Positions 17,127 through 26,637 are shown, counted from the first letter of the stretch. The stretch: DNA of 55,592 nt from JADLEX01 sp964586775 (GCA_964586775.1 CAZPJD010000132.1:1-55592); one strand, 5' to 3'. Notes: a model not told the origin generated them from the sequence alone. Numbers and translations: made by a program.

Positions 17127-17894
17127 ATGGAGATTTTCGGTGGGATCGGGATTCTTGTCGCATTCGTTCTGGTGTTCTTTTTGTCGGGCGTGCGGATCCT
17201 GAACGAATACGAGCGGGGGGTCATCTTCCGTCTCGGGCGGGTCGGTCCGCTCAAGGGCGCCGGCCTCAAGTGGATCATTCCGATGATCGATCGCATGGTC
17301 AAAGTCGGAACGCGAATCATCACCATGGATGTTCCGCCGCAGGACGTCATCACGCACGACAACGTCACCATCAAGGTGAACGCCGTGTTTTATTTTCGCG
17401 TCGTCGATCCGCTGAAGGCGATTCTCGAAGTGGAGAACTACATCTACGCCACCAGCCAACTTGCGCAGACCACGCTTCGCAGCGTGCTCGGCGAGGTGGA
17501 GCTCGACGACCTGCTAGCCCACCGCGAGAAGGTCAACGCCAAACTGCAACACATCATCGACGAGCGAACCGATCCCTGGGGCGTCAAGGTCACGGCCGTC
17601 GAGGTGAAGCACATCGACCTGCCCGTCGAGATGCAGCGCGCCATGGCCAAGCAGGCCGAGGCCGAGCGCGAACGCCGCGCCAAGGTCATCGCCGCGGAAG
17701 GCGAATTCCAGGCGTCCGAAAAACTGGCCCAGGCGGCGAACGTGCTCGATCGGGAACCGGCGGCGCTCACGCTGCGCTACCTGCAAACGCTGCGCGAGGT
17801 GGCGACCGAGAAGAACTCGACGACGCTCTTCCCTCTGCCGATCGACCTGTTCCGCCCGTTCCTCGAGCAGCATCTTGCGTCGAAGAAGGGCTGA
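17127..17894 (+). CDS. SPFH/band 7 protein (slipin/stomatin-like)
   Basis: The 255-residue protein has one N-terminal membrane helix (residues 5-25), then the prohibitin-homology domain: LNEYERGVIFRLGRVGPLKG, VPPQDVITHDNVTIKVNAVFYF and RSVLGEVELDDLL. A C-terminal coiled region (AKQAEAERERRAKVIAAEGE) follows. It is expected to form membrane microdomain rings and to be the partner or substrate of the adjacent NfeD protease. GGGAG upstream sets the ATG. Length matches bacterial slipins. Confidence 0.93.
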   Translation: MEIFGGIGILVAFVLVFFLSGVRILNEYERGVIFRLGRVGPLKGAGLKWIIPMIDRMVKVGTRIITMDVPPQDVITHDNVTIKVNAVFYFRVVDPLKAILEVENYIYATSQLAQTTLRSVLGEVELDDLLAHREKVNAKLQHIIDERTDPWGVKVTAVEVKHIDLPVEMQRAMAKQAEAERERRAKVIAAEGEFQASEKLAQAANVLDREPAALTLRYLQTLREVATEKNSTTLFPLPIDLFRPFLEQHLASKKG

Positions 17895-17909
17895 ACGCGT
17901 CGCGCGCCG

Positions 17910-18962
17910 ATGAAGCTCGCGGATTTCGACTACGCGCTGCCGGCCGACCTGATCGCGCAGCAACCGGCGAACGAGCGCGACCGCGCCCGTCTCATGGTGT
18001 GGTCGCGCGCGGCGCAATCGCTTCGGCACGCGCTCGTGCGCGACCTGCCGGAACTTCTCGCGCCCGGCACACTGCTCGTCTTCAACGAAACCAAGGTCGT
18101 GCCCGCGCGACTCTACGGACGCAAGACCTCGGGCGGCGCGGTTGAACTGCTGCTGCTCGAGCGCATCGACGCGCGACCAAACGCCTTTGCCGCCATGGGC
18201 CGCGCGTCGCGGGGATTGCGCGTGGGGGACTCGCTGGAGTTTGGCGACGGGCTTGAGGCGAAGGTCCTCGACAAACGCGTCGACGGCTTCGTCGAAGTCG
18301 AGTTCGACGGCGGCGCGGACGTGGCCGGTGCGATCGACCGTATTGGCGTGATGCCGCTGCCCCCCTACATCCGTCGCACGCGCGATGACGAAGCCGAAAC
18401 CCGCGAGCGCGACCGCGAGCGATATCAAACGGTGTTCGCGCGCGAGGCCGGCGCGGTGGCCGCGCCGACCGCGGGGCTGCACTTCACGCCGGAACTGCTC
18501 GATGCGCTGGGCGCGCGCGGATTCGAGACCGCGTTCGTGACGCTGCACGTCGGCGCGGGGACCTTTGCTCCGGTGAAGACGGACGACATCGACGATCACG
18601 TCATGCACGAAGAAGCGTACGCGATTTCGGACGCCGCCGCGCGGCGCATCCACGAGGCGAAGTCGGCGGGCCGCCGCATCTTGGCCGTGGGAACGACGGT
18701 CTGCCGCGCGCTGGAGTCGTCCGCGACGGACGGCGGCGTGCGACCGGGCGCGGGACGCACCCGCCTTTTCGTCAAACCCGGTTACCAATTCCGCGTCGTC
18801 GACGACCTGATGACAAACTTCCACCTGCCGAAATCGACCCTGCTCATGCTCGTCTCCGCCCTCGTCGGCCGCGAGCAGCTTTTGGAGCTGTATCGTTTCG
18901 CCGTCCGGGAGCGGTACCGGTTTTTCAGTTACGGCGACGCGATGCTGATTCTGGGCGGGTAA
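17910..18962 (+). CDS. queA: S-adenosylmethionine:tRNA ribosyltransferase-isomerase
   Basis: The 350-residue QueA adds the cyclopentene part of queuosine by transferring the ribosyl group of SAM to preQ1 at tRNA position 34. Signature parts are LADFDYALPADLIAQQPA, LLVFNETKVVPARLYG, GAVAAPTAGLHFTPELL, TLHVGAGTFAPV, and the C-terminal TNFHLPKSTLLMLVSALVG. It is full length. The gene begins 15 bases after the SPFH gene without an obvious Shine-Dalgarno and is the last gene of the run. No other queuosine genes are nearby. Confidence 0.97.
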   Translation: MKLADFDYALPADLIAQQPANERDRARLMVWSRAAQSLRHALVRDLPELLAPGTLLVFNETKVVPARLYGRKTSGGAVELLLLERIDARPNAFAAMGRASRGLRVGDSLEFGDGLEAKVLDKRVDGFVEVEFDGGADVAGAIDRIGVMPLPPYIRRTRDDEAETRERDRERYQTVFAREAGAVAAPTAGLHFTPELLDALGARGFETAFVTLHVGAGTFAPVKTDDIDDHVMHEEAYAISDAAARRIHEAKSAGRRILAVGTTVCRALESSATDGGVRPGAGRTRLFVKPGYQFRVVDDLMTNFHLPKSTLLMLVSALVGREQLLELYRFAVRERYRFFSYGDAMLILGG

Positions 18963-19644
18963 ATCCGTCGGCGCGCCGCCGCCGGCAGTATTTGCTGATC
19001 ACATTTACGCCACATTGCTCAAACGATGAGCCGATCGCACGAATATCCCTGTGAAATTCGCAAGATGCGCGTGTTTCGCGCGAGGCGAAGATTTCGCCTG
19101 ACTTTCCGGAATCTATTTTTACGCAATGGAAACAGTCGAAAGGACAACCGGGTGCGAAGCCTCATCCGGGGACCGTGCCAAGGAGAAAACGCGATGACGG
19201 CCCCGAATGGCGCTATGTTGCGGTTTGGCGTACCGATTTCGATGGGCGATTTCGCGGAATTCTTGCCCGGATTTATGGAGTCGCGCGAAGTTTTTGGGCT
19301 GCCGTTTGACGGCCCGGGGTTCGACTCGACCGGGTCGATTCGGGAAAGGTTCGCGCGCGATCTGATCCCGCAGCTCGCGAACATTCGCAGCCGGTCGTTG
19401 CAGCGTGATGCCTCGGCGAACCTCGGCGCCGATTGGCGGATCTTCGCGAGCGTTCCCTTGTAGCTCACCCGCTCCCGCGGGACACCGCAGGCATCGGCGG
19501 CGGTTCCCATCACGGCGCGCTCGATCCGGTTCGAAACCTTGCCGTGAATCCCGGCCAGCGCTGCATGTCCCCGAATTGGCACGGGCCTATCGCGCGGTGC
19601 CGGTCTTTGTTAGGGTGGCGCGGATTTTCGCGGAGCCCGCTGCC
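18963..19644. other. Long intergenic region with a transposase remnant
   Basis: No intact gene is supported in these 682 bases. The right-hand two thirds hold an IS4-family transposase fragment on the minus strand (separate entry). The left third contains two small hairpins: AGGCGAA/TTCGCCT (19083-19099) and CCGGGTG/CATCCGG (19148-19169). A plus-strand frame at 19194-19463 has an AAGGAG box but runs antisense to the transposase remnant, so I do not call it. Confidence 0.6.
19119..19543 (-). pseudogene. IS4-family transposase, truncated and frameshifted C-terminal remnant
   Basis: Read on the minus strand from about 19537, one frame gives RAVMGTAADACGVPRERV and SYKGTLAKIRQSAPRFAEA. This is the typical region just before the C-terminus of IS4 transposases. 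After a shift near 19395-19412, a second frame gives IAREPFPNRPGRVEPRAVKR and QPKNFARLHKSGQEFREIAH, the well-known IS4 C-terminal pattern, and runs to a TAA at 19119-19121. The catalytic DDE core is missing. At least one indel separates the two halves, so the element is dead. No terminal inverted repeats could be identified by eye. Confidence 0.75.
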
Positions 19645-20499
19645 TTGAAGTGCGTCGGAATTCTGGTGATCCGTGCGAACCCCCACGCCGGCGAGGCCGC
19701 GCGGGCGCTCGTCGCGTGGTGCCGCGAGAACGGCATCGAGCCGCTCTATCTGGCGGAGCTCTCCGCCGGCTACGGAATCGACGGTGGGGTCGATTCGGCC
19801 CAGCTCGCGACACGGGCCGACATCATCGTCGTGCTCGGCGGCGACGGCACTTTTCTGGCCGCGTCGCAGCTCGCCAAAGAACGCGCCGTCCCCGTGCTGG
19901 GCGTCAACTTCGGCCGACTCGGATTCCTCACAGAGGTCGGCATCGAAGAGCTCTACGACACGCTGCGCCTCGCCCTCGCCGGGGAACTGCGCGCGCGCGA
20001 ACACATGATGCTCGACGGCGAGTACCGCGTCGGCGACGGCGAACCGCGCCGCCGCACGGTCCTCAATGAATTCGTCGTCAACAAATCCGACGAGGCCCGC
20101 GTCATCGAACTGCGCGTGACGGTGGATGATGTGCTCGTGACCCTCGTTCGCGGCGACGGGCTCATCATCTCGACGCCCACCGGCTCGACCGCGTACAGCC
20201 TGTCCGCCGGCGGGCCGATCCTTCACCCCGCGATGCAGACGATCCTGCTCACGCCGATCTGCCCCCACAGCCTGACCTTTCGCCCGATGCTGATCCCCGC
20301 GGACCGCGAGGTGCACGTCGAGATCACGTCGCGCAACCGCGATGTGCTCGTCACCGCGGACGGTCACCGGTTCACGCACTTCGAAGCGGGCGGCCGGCTC
20401 ACCGTGCGCCGCTCCGACGACCGACTCACCAAGCTCGTCAGCCCCAACCGGAGCTACTTCGAGGTGCTTCGCGACAAACTGCGTTGGGGTGAGGCCTAG
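19645..20499 (+). CDS. nadK: NAD kinase
   Basis: The 284-residue enzyme phosphorylates NAD to NADP in the cytoplasm. Conserved elements are VVLGGDGTFLAASQL, GVNFGRLGFLTE, LNEFVVNKSDEARV, and GDGLIISTPTGSTAYSLSAG followed by GGPI. The length is normal for bacterial NadK. No ATG lies in a sensible place. TTG at 19645 is chosen because the first strand (KCVGILVIRANPH) starts immediately and CGGAG lies nine bases upstream. recN follows after 12 bases, a pairing seen in many bacteria. Confidence 0.94.
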   Translation: MKCVGILVIRANPHAGEAARALVAWCRENGIEPLYLAELSAGYGIDGGVDSAQLATRADIIVVLGGDGTFLAASQLAKERAVPVLGVNFGRLGFLTEVGIEELYDTLRLALAGELRAREHMMLDGEYRVGDGEPRRRTVLNEFVVNKSDEARVIELRVTVDDVLVTLVRGDGLIISTPTGSTAYSLSAGGPILHPAMQTILLTPICPHSLTFRPMLIPADREVHVEITSRNRDVLVTADGHRFTHFEAGGRLTVRRSDDRLTKLVSPNRSYFEVLRDKLRWGEA

Positions 20500-20511
20500 C
20501 CGGAGGCCGCG

Positions 20512-22218
20512 TTGCTCGTCGAACTCACCGTCCGGCATCTCGCGATCATCGACGATCTCACGCTCGGGCTCGGCCCGGGGCTCAACGTCCTCACGGGCGA
20601 GACCGGCGCGGGCAAATCCATTCTCGTCGGCGCGCTGAACCTCGCCATCGGGGCGCGGGCGAGCGCCGATGCGATCCGGCACGGCGAGACGAGCGCCGAG
20701 GTCGAGGCCATCTTCGACTTGTCCGACACGCCGATCCTGCGCGCCGATCTGGAATCGCAGGGGCTCGCCGAGGACGGGCGGCTCATCATCCGCCGCGTCA
20801 TCAGCGCGAACGGACCGAACCGCGTTTTTTTGGGCGGTCGGGCGGCCACGCTGGCGCAGCTCGCGGCGATCGGCGACGCGCTGGTCGCCATCTCGGGGCA
20901 GCACGACTCCAAGGGCCTGCTCGCCCCCGAGACGCACATGGCGATCCTCGACGAGTTCGCCGCGGACCCCCGCGCGCGCGAACGGGTCGCCGAGGGGTAT
21001 CGCGCGCTGGTCGCGGCGCGCGAGCGGCTGGAATCGCTGCGCGAACGGGAGCGTCAGGCCACCGCGCGGGCCGACTATCTGCGCTTCGTGATCCGCGAGA
21101 TCGAGGGGGCGAACTTCGAGCGCGGCGAGGACGAGCGTCTGCGCGACCGGCGGCGCGTGCTGGTGTCCGCCGAAAAGCTCGGCGCGGCGGCCCGGGCGGT
21201 GCTGGCGGATTGCTGGGAGCGCGAGACCTCGATCGCGGATCGCGCGGGGCGGTTGCAGCGTCAGGTCGAGGACGCGCTGGCGATCGATGCCGCGTTCGAG
21301 CCGATGGCGCAGGCGCTGGCGACGCTCACGGCGTCGGCCGAGGATGCGGGCCGCGCCGCACAGGGTTATCTGGAATCGCTCGAGCTGGAGCCGGGCGAAC
21401 TGGAGCGCATCGACGAGCGGCTCGACGCCGTGCGCACGTTTTCCAAAAAGTTCGGCGGGTCGCTCGACACGGTGCTCGATGCGCTCGAACACTCGCGACG
21501 CGAACTGGCCGAGATTTCGTCGCTCGACGCGGCGATCGCGACTGCCGAAACCGAAATGCGCGAGGTCGAGGAGACGCTGGCGACCTCGGCGGATCGGCTG
21601 GGCGAGGTCCGCCGCGTTGCCGCGACCAAACTCTCGCGGCGCGTGCAGGCCGAGCTCGCCGATCTGGGGATGAAGGGCGCGAAGTTCGAGACGCGCTTCG
21701 AGCCCGTGCCCGCCGGCGCGGGCATCGAGATCGACGGTCGGCGCATCGACGAAAACGGTGCGGAACGCTCCGAATTCTTTTTGTCGGCGAACCCCGGCGA
21801 GACGCCGCGCGCGCTGGCGCGGGTGGCGTCGGGCGGCGAGCTCTCGCGCATACTGCTCGCAATCAAAAACAGCCTCGCGGCGGCCGACGGCGTGCCGTGC
21901 CAGGTCTTCGACGAGGTGGACGCGGGGTTCGGCGGCGCGCAGGCCGAGATCGTCGGGCGCAAGCTCGCCGCCGTCGCGCGCGATCATCAAGTCCTATGCA
22001 TCACGCACCTGCCGCAGATCGCGGGGTTCGCCGATCGGCACGTCGTGGTGAAAAAAGAAACGCGCAAGGGGCGGACGATCACCACCACGCGCGAGGTGGC
22101 GGGCGAGGAGCGCGAGCGAGAGATCGCGCGGATGCTGGCCGGGCTCGACGTCACCGACGCCGCGCTCGCCGCAGCGCGCGAGATGATCAAACCGGCCTCC
22201 GGGGAGTCGCGCCCGTGA
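20512..22218 (+). CDS. recN: DNA repair protein RecN
   Basis: The 568-residue SMC-like ATPase works in recombinational double-strand break repair. The N-terminal half has Walker A GETGAGKS. The central part (about residues 150-390) is a coiled coil interrupted by a hinge. The C-terminal half has the ABC signature RVASGGELSRILLAIK and Walker B FDEVDAGFGG, then ITHLPQIAGFAD. TTG at 20512 is the start, placed one base after CGGAGGCCGC. The stop overlaps the next start as GTGA. Confidence 0.96.
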   Translation: MLVELTVRHLAIIDDLTLGLGPGLNVLTGETGAGKSILVGALNLAIGARASADAIRHGETSAEVEAIFDLSDTPILRADLESQGLAEDGRLIIRRVISANGPNRVFLGGRAATLAQLAAIGDALVAISGQHDSKGLLAPETHMAILDEFAADPRARERVAEGYRALVAARERLESLRERERQATARADYLRFVIREIEGANFERGEDERLRDRRRVLVSAEKLGAAARAVLADCWERETSIADRAGRLQRQVEDALAIDAAFEPMAQALATLTASAEDAGRAAQGYLESLELEPGELERIDERLDAVRTFSKKFGGSLDTVLDALEHSRRELAEISSLDAAIATAETEMREVEETLATSADRLGEVRRVAATKLSRRVQAELADLGMKGAKFETRFEPVPAGAGIEIDGRRIDENGAERSEFFLSANPGETPRALARVASGGELSRILLAIKNSLAAADGVPCQVFDEVDAGFGGAQAEIVGRKLAAVARDHQVLCITHLPQIAGFADRHVVVKKETRKGRTITTTREVAGEEREREIARMLAGLDVTDAALAAAREMIKPASGESRP

Positions 22219-23057
22219 ACATGGAACCCGGCATCGTCGACCTGCACACGCACGTCTTTCCCCGGCGCATGTTCGAGGCGGTGTGGGAGTATTTCGAGAC
22301 GCGCGACTGGCCGGTGCACCGCGAGTACGTCGAGGACATGGCCGCGACGCTCTCGGCGCACGGGATCGTCGCGGCTGTCGGGCTATCGTATCCGCACAAG
22401 ACCGGCGTGGCGCGGTCGCTCAACCGGTTCATGATGGAGGTCGGCGAGCGCGTGCCGCTCTTCCGACCGTTCGCGAGCGTGCATCCGGATGACGACGATT
22501 TGCGCGAAACCATTGACGAGGCGCTGGCGTCGCCGCACATCCACGGATTCAAGTTTCAGCCGCTCGTGCAGCGCTTCGACGTCAACAATCCGCGCCTCGA
22601 CGCGCTCTACGCGCCGTGTCGCGAGCGCCAAATCCCGATCACGATGCACATTGGGTCGGGGCCTGTGGCCAACGAGTTCGTCGGCGTGCCGCACTTCGCG
22701 AGGCTGATGCGACGGTTTCCCGATCTGCGGATCTGCGTGCCGCACATGGGCGCGCCGGAGTTCGGCGAATTTCTCGCGATGCTGGACGAGTGCCCGAACA
22801 TGTTTCTCGATACGACGATGGTGAACACGCGCACCACGCTTTTCGAAAACACCTGGCGCGGCGACGAGGCGCGGCTTGCGCGCAACGCCGATCGTGTGTG
22901 CTTTGGTTCCGACTGGCCGAACGTGCCGTATTCGTACCAGGAGGCGATCGACAGCGTGCGGCGTTATCCGTTTGCCGAGGAGCACCTGCCACTCGTCTAC
23001 CGCGAAAACGCGCTGCGTTTTCTCGATCCCGCCGCGCCCGCGCGGCTATGGAGTTAG
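22215..23057 (+). CDS. Amidohydrolase-family metal-dependent hydrolase (TIM barrel)
   Basis: The 280-residue protein resembles the amidohydrolase-related (PF04909) group that includes ACMSD-like decarboxylases. Metal and active-site positions are HTH in VDLHTHVFPRR, His in MHIGSGP, His in PHMGAPEFGEF and Asp in FGSDWPNVPYSY. GTG 22215 overlaps the recN stop and has GGGGAG eight bases upstream; ATG at 22221 is the alternative. The substrate is unknown. The location directly after recN suggests co-transcription rather than a repair role. Confidence 0.87.
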   Translation: MNMEPGIVDLHTHVFPRRMFEAVWEYFETRDWPVHREYVEDMAATLSAHGIVAAVGLSYPHKTGVARSLNRFMMEVGERVPLFRPFASVHPDDDDLRETIDEALASPHIHGFKFQPLVQRFDVNNPRLDALYAPCRERQIPITMHIGSGPVANEFVGVPHFARLMRRFPDLRICVPHMGAPEFGEFLAMLDECPNMFLDTTMVNTRTTLFENTWRGDEARLARNADRVCFGSDWPNVPYSYQEAIDSVRRYPFAEEHLPLVYRENALRFLDPAAPARLWS

Positions 23058-23059
23058 CG

Positions 23060-23944
23060 ATGTCGAAGAGGATTGCACTGGCATTGGGGCTCGTTGCCGT
23101 GGCGGTCGGGCTTGCATATGCGGCGAAAGCGACCGTGTGGACCGCGCCGACGTATGCGGAACGAAAATCCGGATTTCGCGTCACGATTCCCGACGTCACG
23201 TTGTCGCTCGATGAGACGACGAAGTTGTACGCGGGCAAGCCGCTAGCCAAGCTGCTCGACTCGGATGGCGGTTTGAAGGCCGGATGGATGCGCTTTTTCG
23301 CGCCCTTCGATCCCGTGACGACGTGGATGGTCATCACCGATATGGAGCACCTCGACCTCGTGGACGACGGCTACCCGCCGACGGGGAGCATGGCCGACAA
23401 GCGAAAATCGTTCCTGCCCTACGTCTTCGACGCGGCGACGTGCGTCGAGAACAACGAGCCGATCATGTACCAACTGCTCGTCATGCCCTTCGTCGCGCCC
23501 CGGCGCATGTGCGTGCGTCATGACGAGGACCAGTCGGCGTTCCCTTGGGAAGCGGCGTGGAAAATGGCGGCGATGGGCGAGTGCTGCAAGAAAGAGCAGA
23601 ACATCAACATGATCGAGTACAAGCACAAGGCGATCGAGCTCCAGAAAAATCAGGGCGCGTGGCGGATTGCGCCGCTACCGCCCGAGTTTCGGAAGACCGA
23701 CGCCGATCGGATGCGCACCGACGTGATCTACTTCGTCGACAGCCACCCCGGCGGGGACCTCGGCGAGCTTGGATTCGTGGTGAACAAGGCGACCTCGACG
23801 GCGCTGCCGACGCTCATGGACAACGTGGTGTTTCACGGCAAGAGCTGGGAGGCCCATCTGAATCGGCACCACGGCGGCGAGCAAGCGGTGGCGGATTATC
23901 AGGCGTGGCGCTCGGCCTATCAGGCGTGGATTCAGACGAAGTGA
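23060..23944 (+). CDS. Exported protein with a START/SRPBCC-like domain
   Basis: The 294-residue protein has an N-terminal signal peptide (SKRIALALGLVAVAVGLAYA). The body has features of a START-like lipid-binding fold: TTWMVITDMEHLDL, a middle section with paired cysteines (GECCKKEQN), YFVDSHPGGDLGELGFVVN and a C-terminal helix STALPTLMDNV. This similarity is by pattern only. ATG 23060 is preceded by GGAG six bases upstream, inside the end of the amidohydrolase gene, so the two are probably one operon. The role is unknown; binding of a hydrophobic ligand in the envelope is a guess. Confidence 0.75.
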   Translation: MSKRIALALGLVAVAVGLAYAAKATVWTAPTYAERKSGFRVTIPDVTLSLDETTKLYAGKPLAKLLDSDGGLKAGWMRFFAPFDPVTTWMVITDMEHLDLVDDGYPPTGSMADKRKSFLPYVFDAATCVENNEPIMYQLLVMPFVAPRRMCVRHDEDQSAFPWEAAWKMAAMGECCKKEQNINMIEYKHKAIELQKNQGAWRIAPLPPEFRKTDADRMRTDVIYFVDSHPGGDLGELGFVVNKATSTALPTLMDNVVFHGKSWEAHLNRHHGGEQAVADYQAWRSAYQAWIQTK

Positions 23945-24034
23945 CCAACGGCTGTATTCCTCCATGTTTGACACCCGTCGCGTCCATATGAAATAACCCA
24001 TCAATTCATTCGGATCGGTGCGGGGGTGCGGCGC

Positions 24035-25303
24035 ATGGCGCGTGCGTGGTTTCGCGGATTCTGCCTGCTGGTGCTGCTGGTCGCGGGGTGCGGCGAGTCC
24101 GTCGAGGGTACGCCGCCGGACCCGGATTACGACGTGCTCATGTCGGCGGGCAAGCAGGCGCTCGAAGCGGGGCAGGGCGACGACGCCTACGTCTATTTCG
24201 CGGAGGCGGATCGCGTTCGTCCCGGCGACGCGCAGGCGAATTTCGGTCTCGTGCTCGCCGACTTCCTGCAAATCGTGAACTTCGCGGATCAGGGCGTGAA
24301 CTTCGCCGGGGCGCTCTCGCCGGACGAGTCGGGCGCGGCGGCCAAATCGCTCGCCAAGTCGACCGCCAAGTCGGCCGCCAAGTCGGACGATCACGGCAGC
24401 GTCGCCGACGAGGTGGCGCCGGGCCCGGGCCGCGTCATCCAAATGTTCATCGATCAGATCTTCGACGACCACCTCGACCTCATGATCGGCCACCTCGAAA
24501 CGGCGATTGCCGACGAGTCGCTGACCTTCGAAGTCGGCCCCATTCCGCTTCGTTTTCAGGGCGAGGAGTTTCTCGTCTTTTCCGGCACGTGGGACCGCGC
24601 CGACATCCTGTTCGTCGATGCGCTCACGCGATTCATTCGCGGCGGAATCGACATGGCCCTCGCCGTGGACCTGAACTTCGACTTCGCGGCGCTCATGGAT
24701 TTCATGAACCTCGATGCCGATTCGATGGATTCGGACGAATACACCGAGCGTCTGCTCCACATGATCGAGGGATTTCTGACCGATCCTGAATACCCGAACT
24801 TCCTGCTCGCGAATCCGCAGGCGTCGTGGCGGATGCCCCGCGCGGGGCTCGCGTTCGGGCAGGGGGCGATCCATCTGGCCGAGGCGCTGGAATCGGTTTC
24901 GGACCCCGAGGGTCCGCTGGGGTATGACGACGCCAACGGCAACGGCGTTCGCGACGAGGGCGAGGGTTACGTGCTCGGCAACCTCGATCCCATGACCGAT
25001 GACCTGATGATGTGGATGCCGCTCGTGACGCAGGCCCTGAATCTGGCCGGGGCGAGCTTTTGGGACGAGACCGAACTCGACATCGATCCCGACGCGTCCA
25101 ACGCGTTCGACCTGGCGGCGCTGAACGCCGAGTGGCCGGATGACTTCATCCTGCCGCCCATTCTGCCGACCACGAGCATCGACCTTGGCGCTTTCTTCCG
25201 GAACCCCGATGCCGCCGCGTTCAAGGGCGCGCTGACGGACATCGTCGTCTGCCTCGACTATCCGGGCACGATTTTCGACACGCTTGCGTGCTTGACGCAC
25301 TGA
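24035..25303 (+). CDS. Tetratricopeptide-like lipoprotein, first of two paralogues
   Basis: The 422-residue lipoprotein has a lipobox VAGC (Cys19). After it, residues 30-70 form a helical hairpin resembling a TPR unit (LMSAGKQALEAGQGDDAYVY, then ADRVRPGDAQANFGLVLADF). A low-complexity Ala/Lys/Ser stretch (KSLAKSTAKSAAKSDD) follows, then a mostly helical acidic body. A calcium-loop-like stretch DDANGNGVRDEGEG sits near residue 300. The downstream gene encodes a protein of the same plan. ATG 24035 is used; GTG 24026 is possible. TTGACA at 23968-23973 may be a -35, but the -10 is poor. Function unknown. Confidence 0.83.
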   Translation: MARAWFRGFCLLVLLVAGCGESVEGTPPDPDYDVLMSAGKQALEAGQGDDAYVYFAEADRVRPGDAQANFGLVLADFLQIVNFADQGVNFAGALSPDESGAAAKSLAKSTAKSAAKSDDHGSVADEVAPGPGRVIQMFIDQIFDDHLDLMIGHLETAIADESLTFEVGPIPLRFQGEEFLVFSGTWDRADILFVDALTRFIRGGIDMALAVDLNFDFAALMDFMNLDADSMDSDEYTERLLHMIEGFLTDPEYPNFLLANPQASWRMPRAGLAFGQGAIHLAEALESVSDPEGPLGYDDANGNGVRDEGEGYVLGNLDPMTDDLMMWMPLVTQALNLAGASFWDETELDIDPDASNAFDLAALNAEWPDDFILPPILPTTSIDLGAFFRNPDAAAFKGALTDIVVCLDYPGTIFDTLACLTH

Positions 25304-25382
25304 GCTAAAAACGGGAAAACGATTCGCGTCGCGCGTCGCGCCGTTCGGGCGCGATGCCCATTCTCGTGAAAAGAGGTTGCTC

Positions 25383-26636
25383 GTGCGTCGTGCGTGGATG
25401 ATCGCGGGGCTGGCCGTGTTGCTCGGCTGCCTATCGGCCTGCGGGTATAAGTTCGACACCGAGGAGGACCCGAGCCTCGACGAGATCATCTCGATCGGCA
25501 AGGGTTATCTCGCCGAGGGCAACGGCGCGGCGGCCTCCGACGCGTTCAACGCGGCGCTGAAGATCGACGAATCGAGCACCGATGCGCGCTTCGGCGCGGT
25601 GTTGGCCGATGTCATGGCGTTCACGAATCTGATCGATGAACTCGTCTCGACGCTGTCGTCGTTCGGATTCGGTTCCACCTCGGCGCAGACGTACGAAAAA
25701 GCCGCCGCCGAAACGAAGCCGGGCTTCAGCGATCTGCTTCATGAGTTTCTCGACGACGTGCTGGTCGGCAAAATCAGCCAGTCGGAGCGCCTCTACGCCG
25801 AACTTGCGACGGAACCGGACTTTCGCTTCGATCTCGACCGATACCGCATTGCGGTGATGGAAATCGAGCTGGTGAACCTCGGCGGCGAATTCGACAAGGC
25901 GGACGCCCACATGATCGGCGCGGTGAGCGCGATCATGAACGGCCTGCTGAATTTTCTGCTGGCGCACAACATCGACATCGACATCGCGTCGCTCGCGCTG
26001 CCCACCGTGCCCGAGGGCGCGGACATCGTGACGACGATCGACATGTATGTGGCCTTCCTCGAGGACCTGCTCGCGAGCCCGGAGACGCCCGACCTGCTGA
26101 CCCTCGAAGGTCCCGACGGCGCGGCGTTCATGCAGCAGGTCGGCATCGACTTTGGCAACGCGTTCGAGCGCATCGACGCGGCCTTCGTGCAGCTCGCGTA
26201 TGAGCGCGATCAGCAGATCGACGACCAGTTGCGTTTTCTCGATACCGACTTCGATGGCGTCTACAACGACGGCACCGATCCGGTGATGATCGGCGATTCG
26301 ATCACGCTCGACCCCGAACTGGTGTGGGCAATTCGGGTGCTCGCCCGCGATCTCTCGGCCGCGTTCAAGGACGGCTCCGAGGCCGACGTCGATCCCTTCG
26401 AGCCGAACCCGTTTCACCTTTCGTCGACGAACGAACTGCTCACATACCTCGACGTGCTGCCGATCGTGCTGATCGACGAGCCCTTCACGCTGGCGATCGA
26501 GGAGATTCCGGATTTTCTGACGATCGACATCGGCTCGTTCTTCGCCGACCCCGATCCGCAGGGCATCCGTCAGGTGCTCGAGGATCTGATCGCGCTTTGG
26601 AACGACCTGTCCGGGCTGCTGGTTACGGAGTCGTGA
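25383..26636 (+). CDS. Tetratricopeptide-like lipoprotein, second of two paralogues
   Basis: The 417-residue lipoprotein has a lipobox LSAC (Cys20). It repeats the upstream protein's plan: a TPR-like pair after the signal (IISIGKGYLAEGNGAAASDA, then LKIDESSTDARFGAVLAD), a long helical acidic body, the Asp-rich loop LDTDFDGVYNDGTDP, and a closing segment FLTIDIGSFFADPDPQGIRQ that matches SIDLGAFFRNPDAAAFKG in the first copy. GTG 25383 is chosen because AGAGG lies six bases upstream. The membrane protein gene begins two bases after the stop, so the three genes probably form an operon. Confidence 0.83.
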   Translation: MRRAWMIAGLAVLLGCLSACGYKFDTEEDPSLDEIISIGKGYLAEGNGAAASDAFNAALKIDESSTDARFGAVLADVMAFTNLIDELVSTLSSFGFGSTSAQTYEKAAAETKPGFSDLLHEFLDDVLVGKISQSERLYAELATEPDFRFDLDRYRIAVMEIELVNLGGEFDKADAHMIGAVSAIMNGLLNFLLAHNIDIDIASLALPTVPEGADIVTTIDMYVAFLEDLLASPETPDLLTLEGPDGAAFMQQVGIDFGNAFERIDAAFVQLAYERDQQIDDQLRFLDTDFDGVYNDGTDPVMIGDSITLDPELVWAIRVLARDLSAAFKDGSEADVDPFEPNPFHLSSTNELLTYLDVLPIVLIDEPFTLAIEEIPDFLTIDIGSFFADPDPQGIRQVLEDLIALWNDLSGLLVTES

Positions 26637-26637
26637 G

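Noticed and set aside
19098..19190. Segment with GAAA and GCGAAGCC resembling parts of a c-di-GMP (GEMM) riboswitch.
   Set aside because: The conserved GGCAAACC block and the paired stems of that riboswitch are missing, and the segment sits in a transposase remnant.
19194..19463. Plus-strand frame of 89 codons with AAGGAG before the ATG between queA and nadK.
   Set aside because: It lies antisense to a recognisable IS4 transposase remnant. Its amino acid sequence resembles no family, and its third-position GC is lower than in real genes here.
19500..19560. GGTTCGAAACC reminiscent of a tRNA T-loop.
   Set aside because: The flanking bases do not form a five-pair T-stem, and no acceptor or anticodon stem can be drawn.
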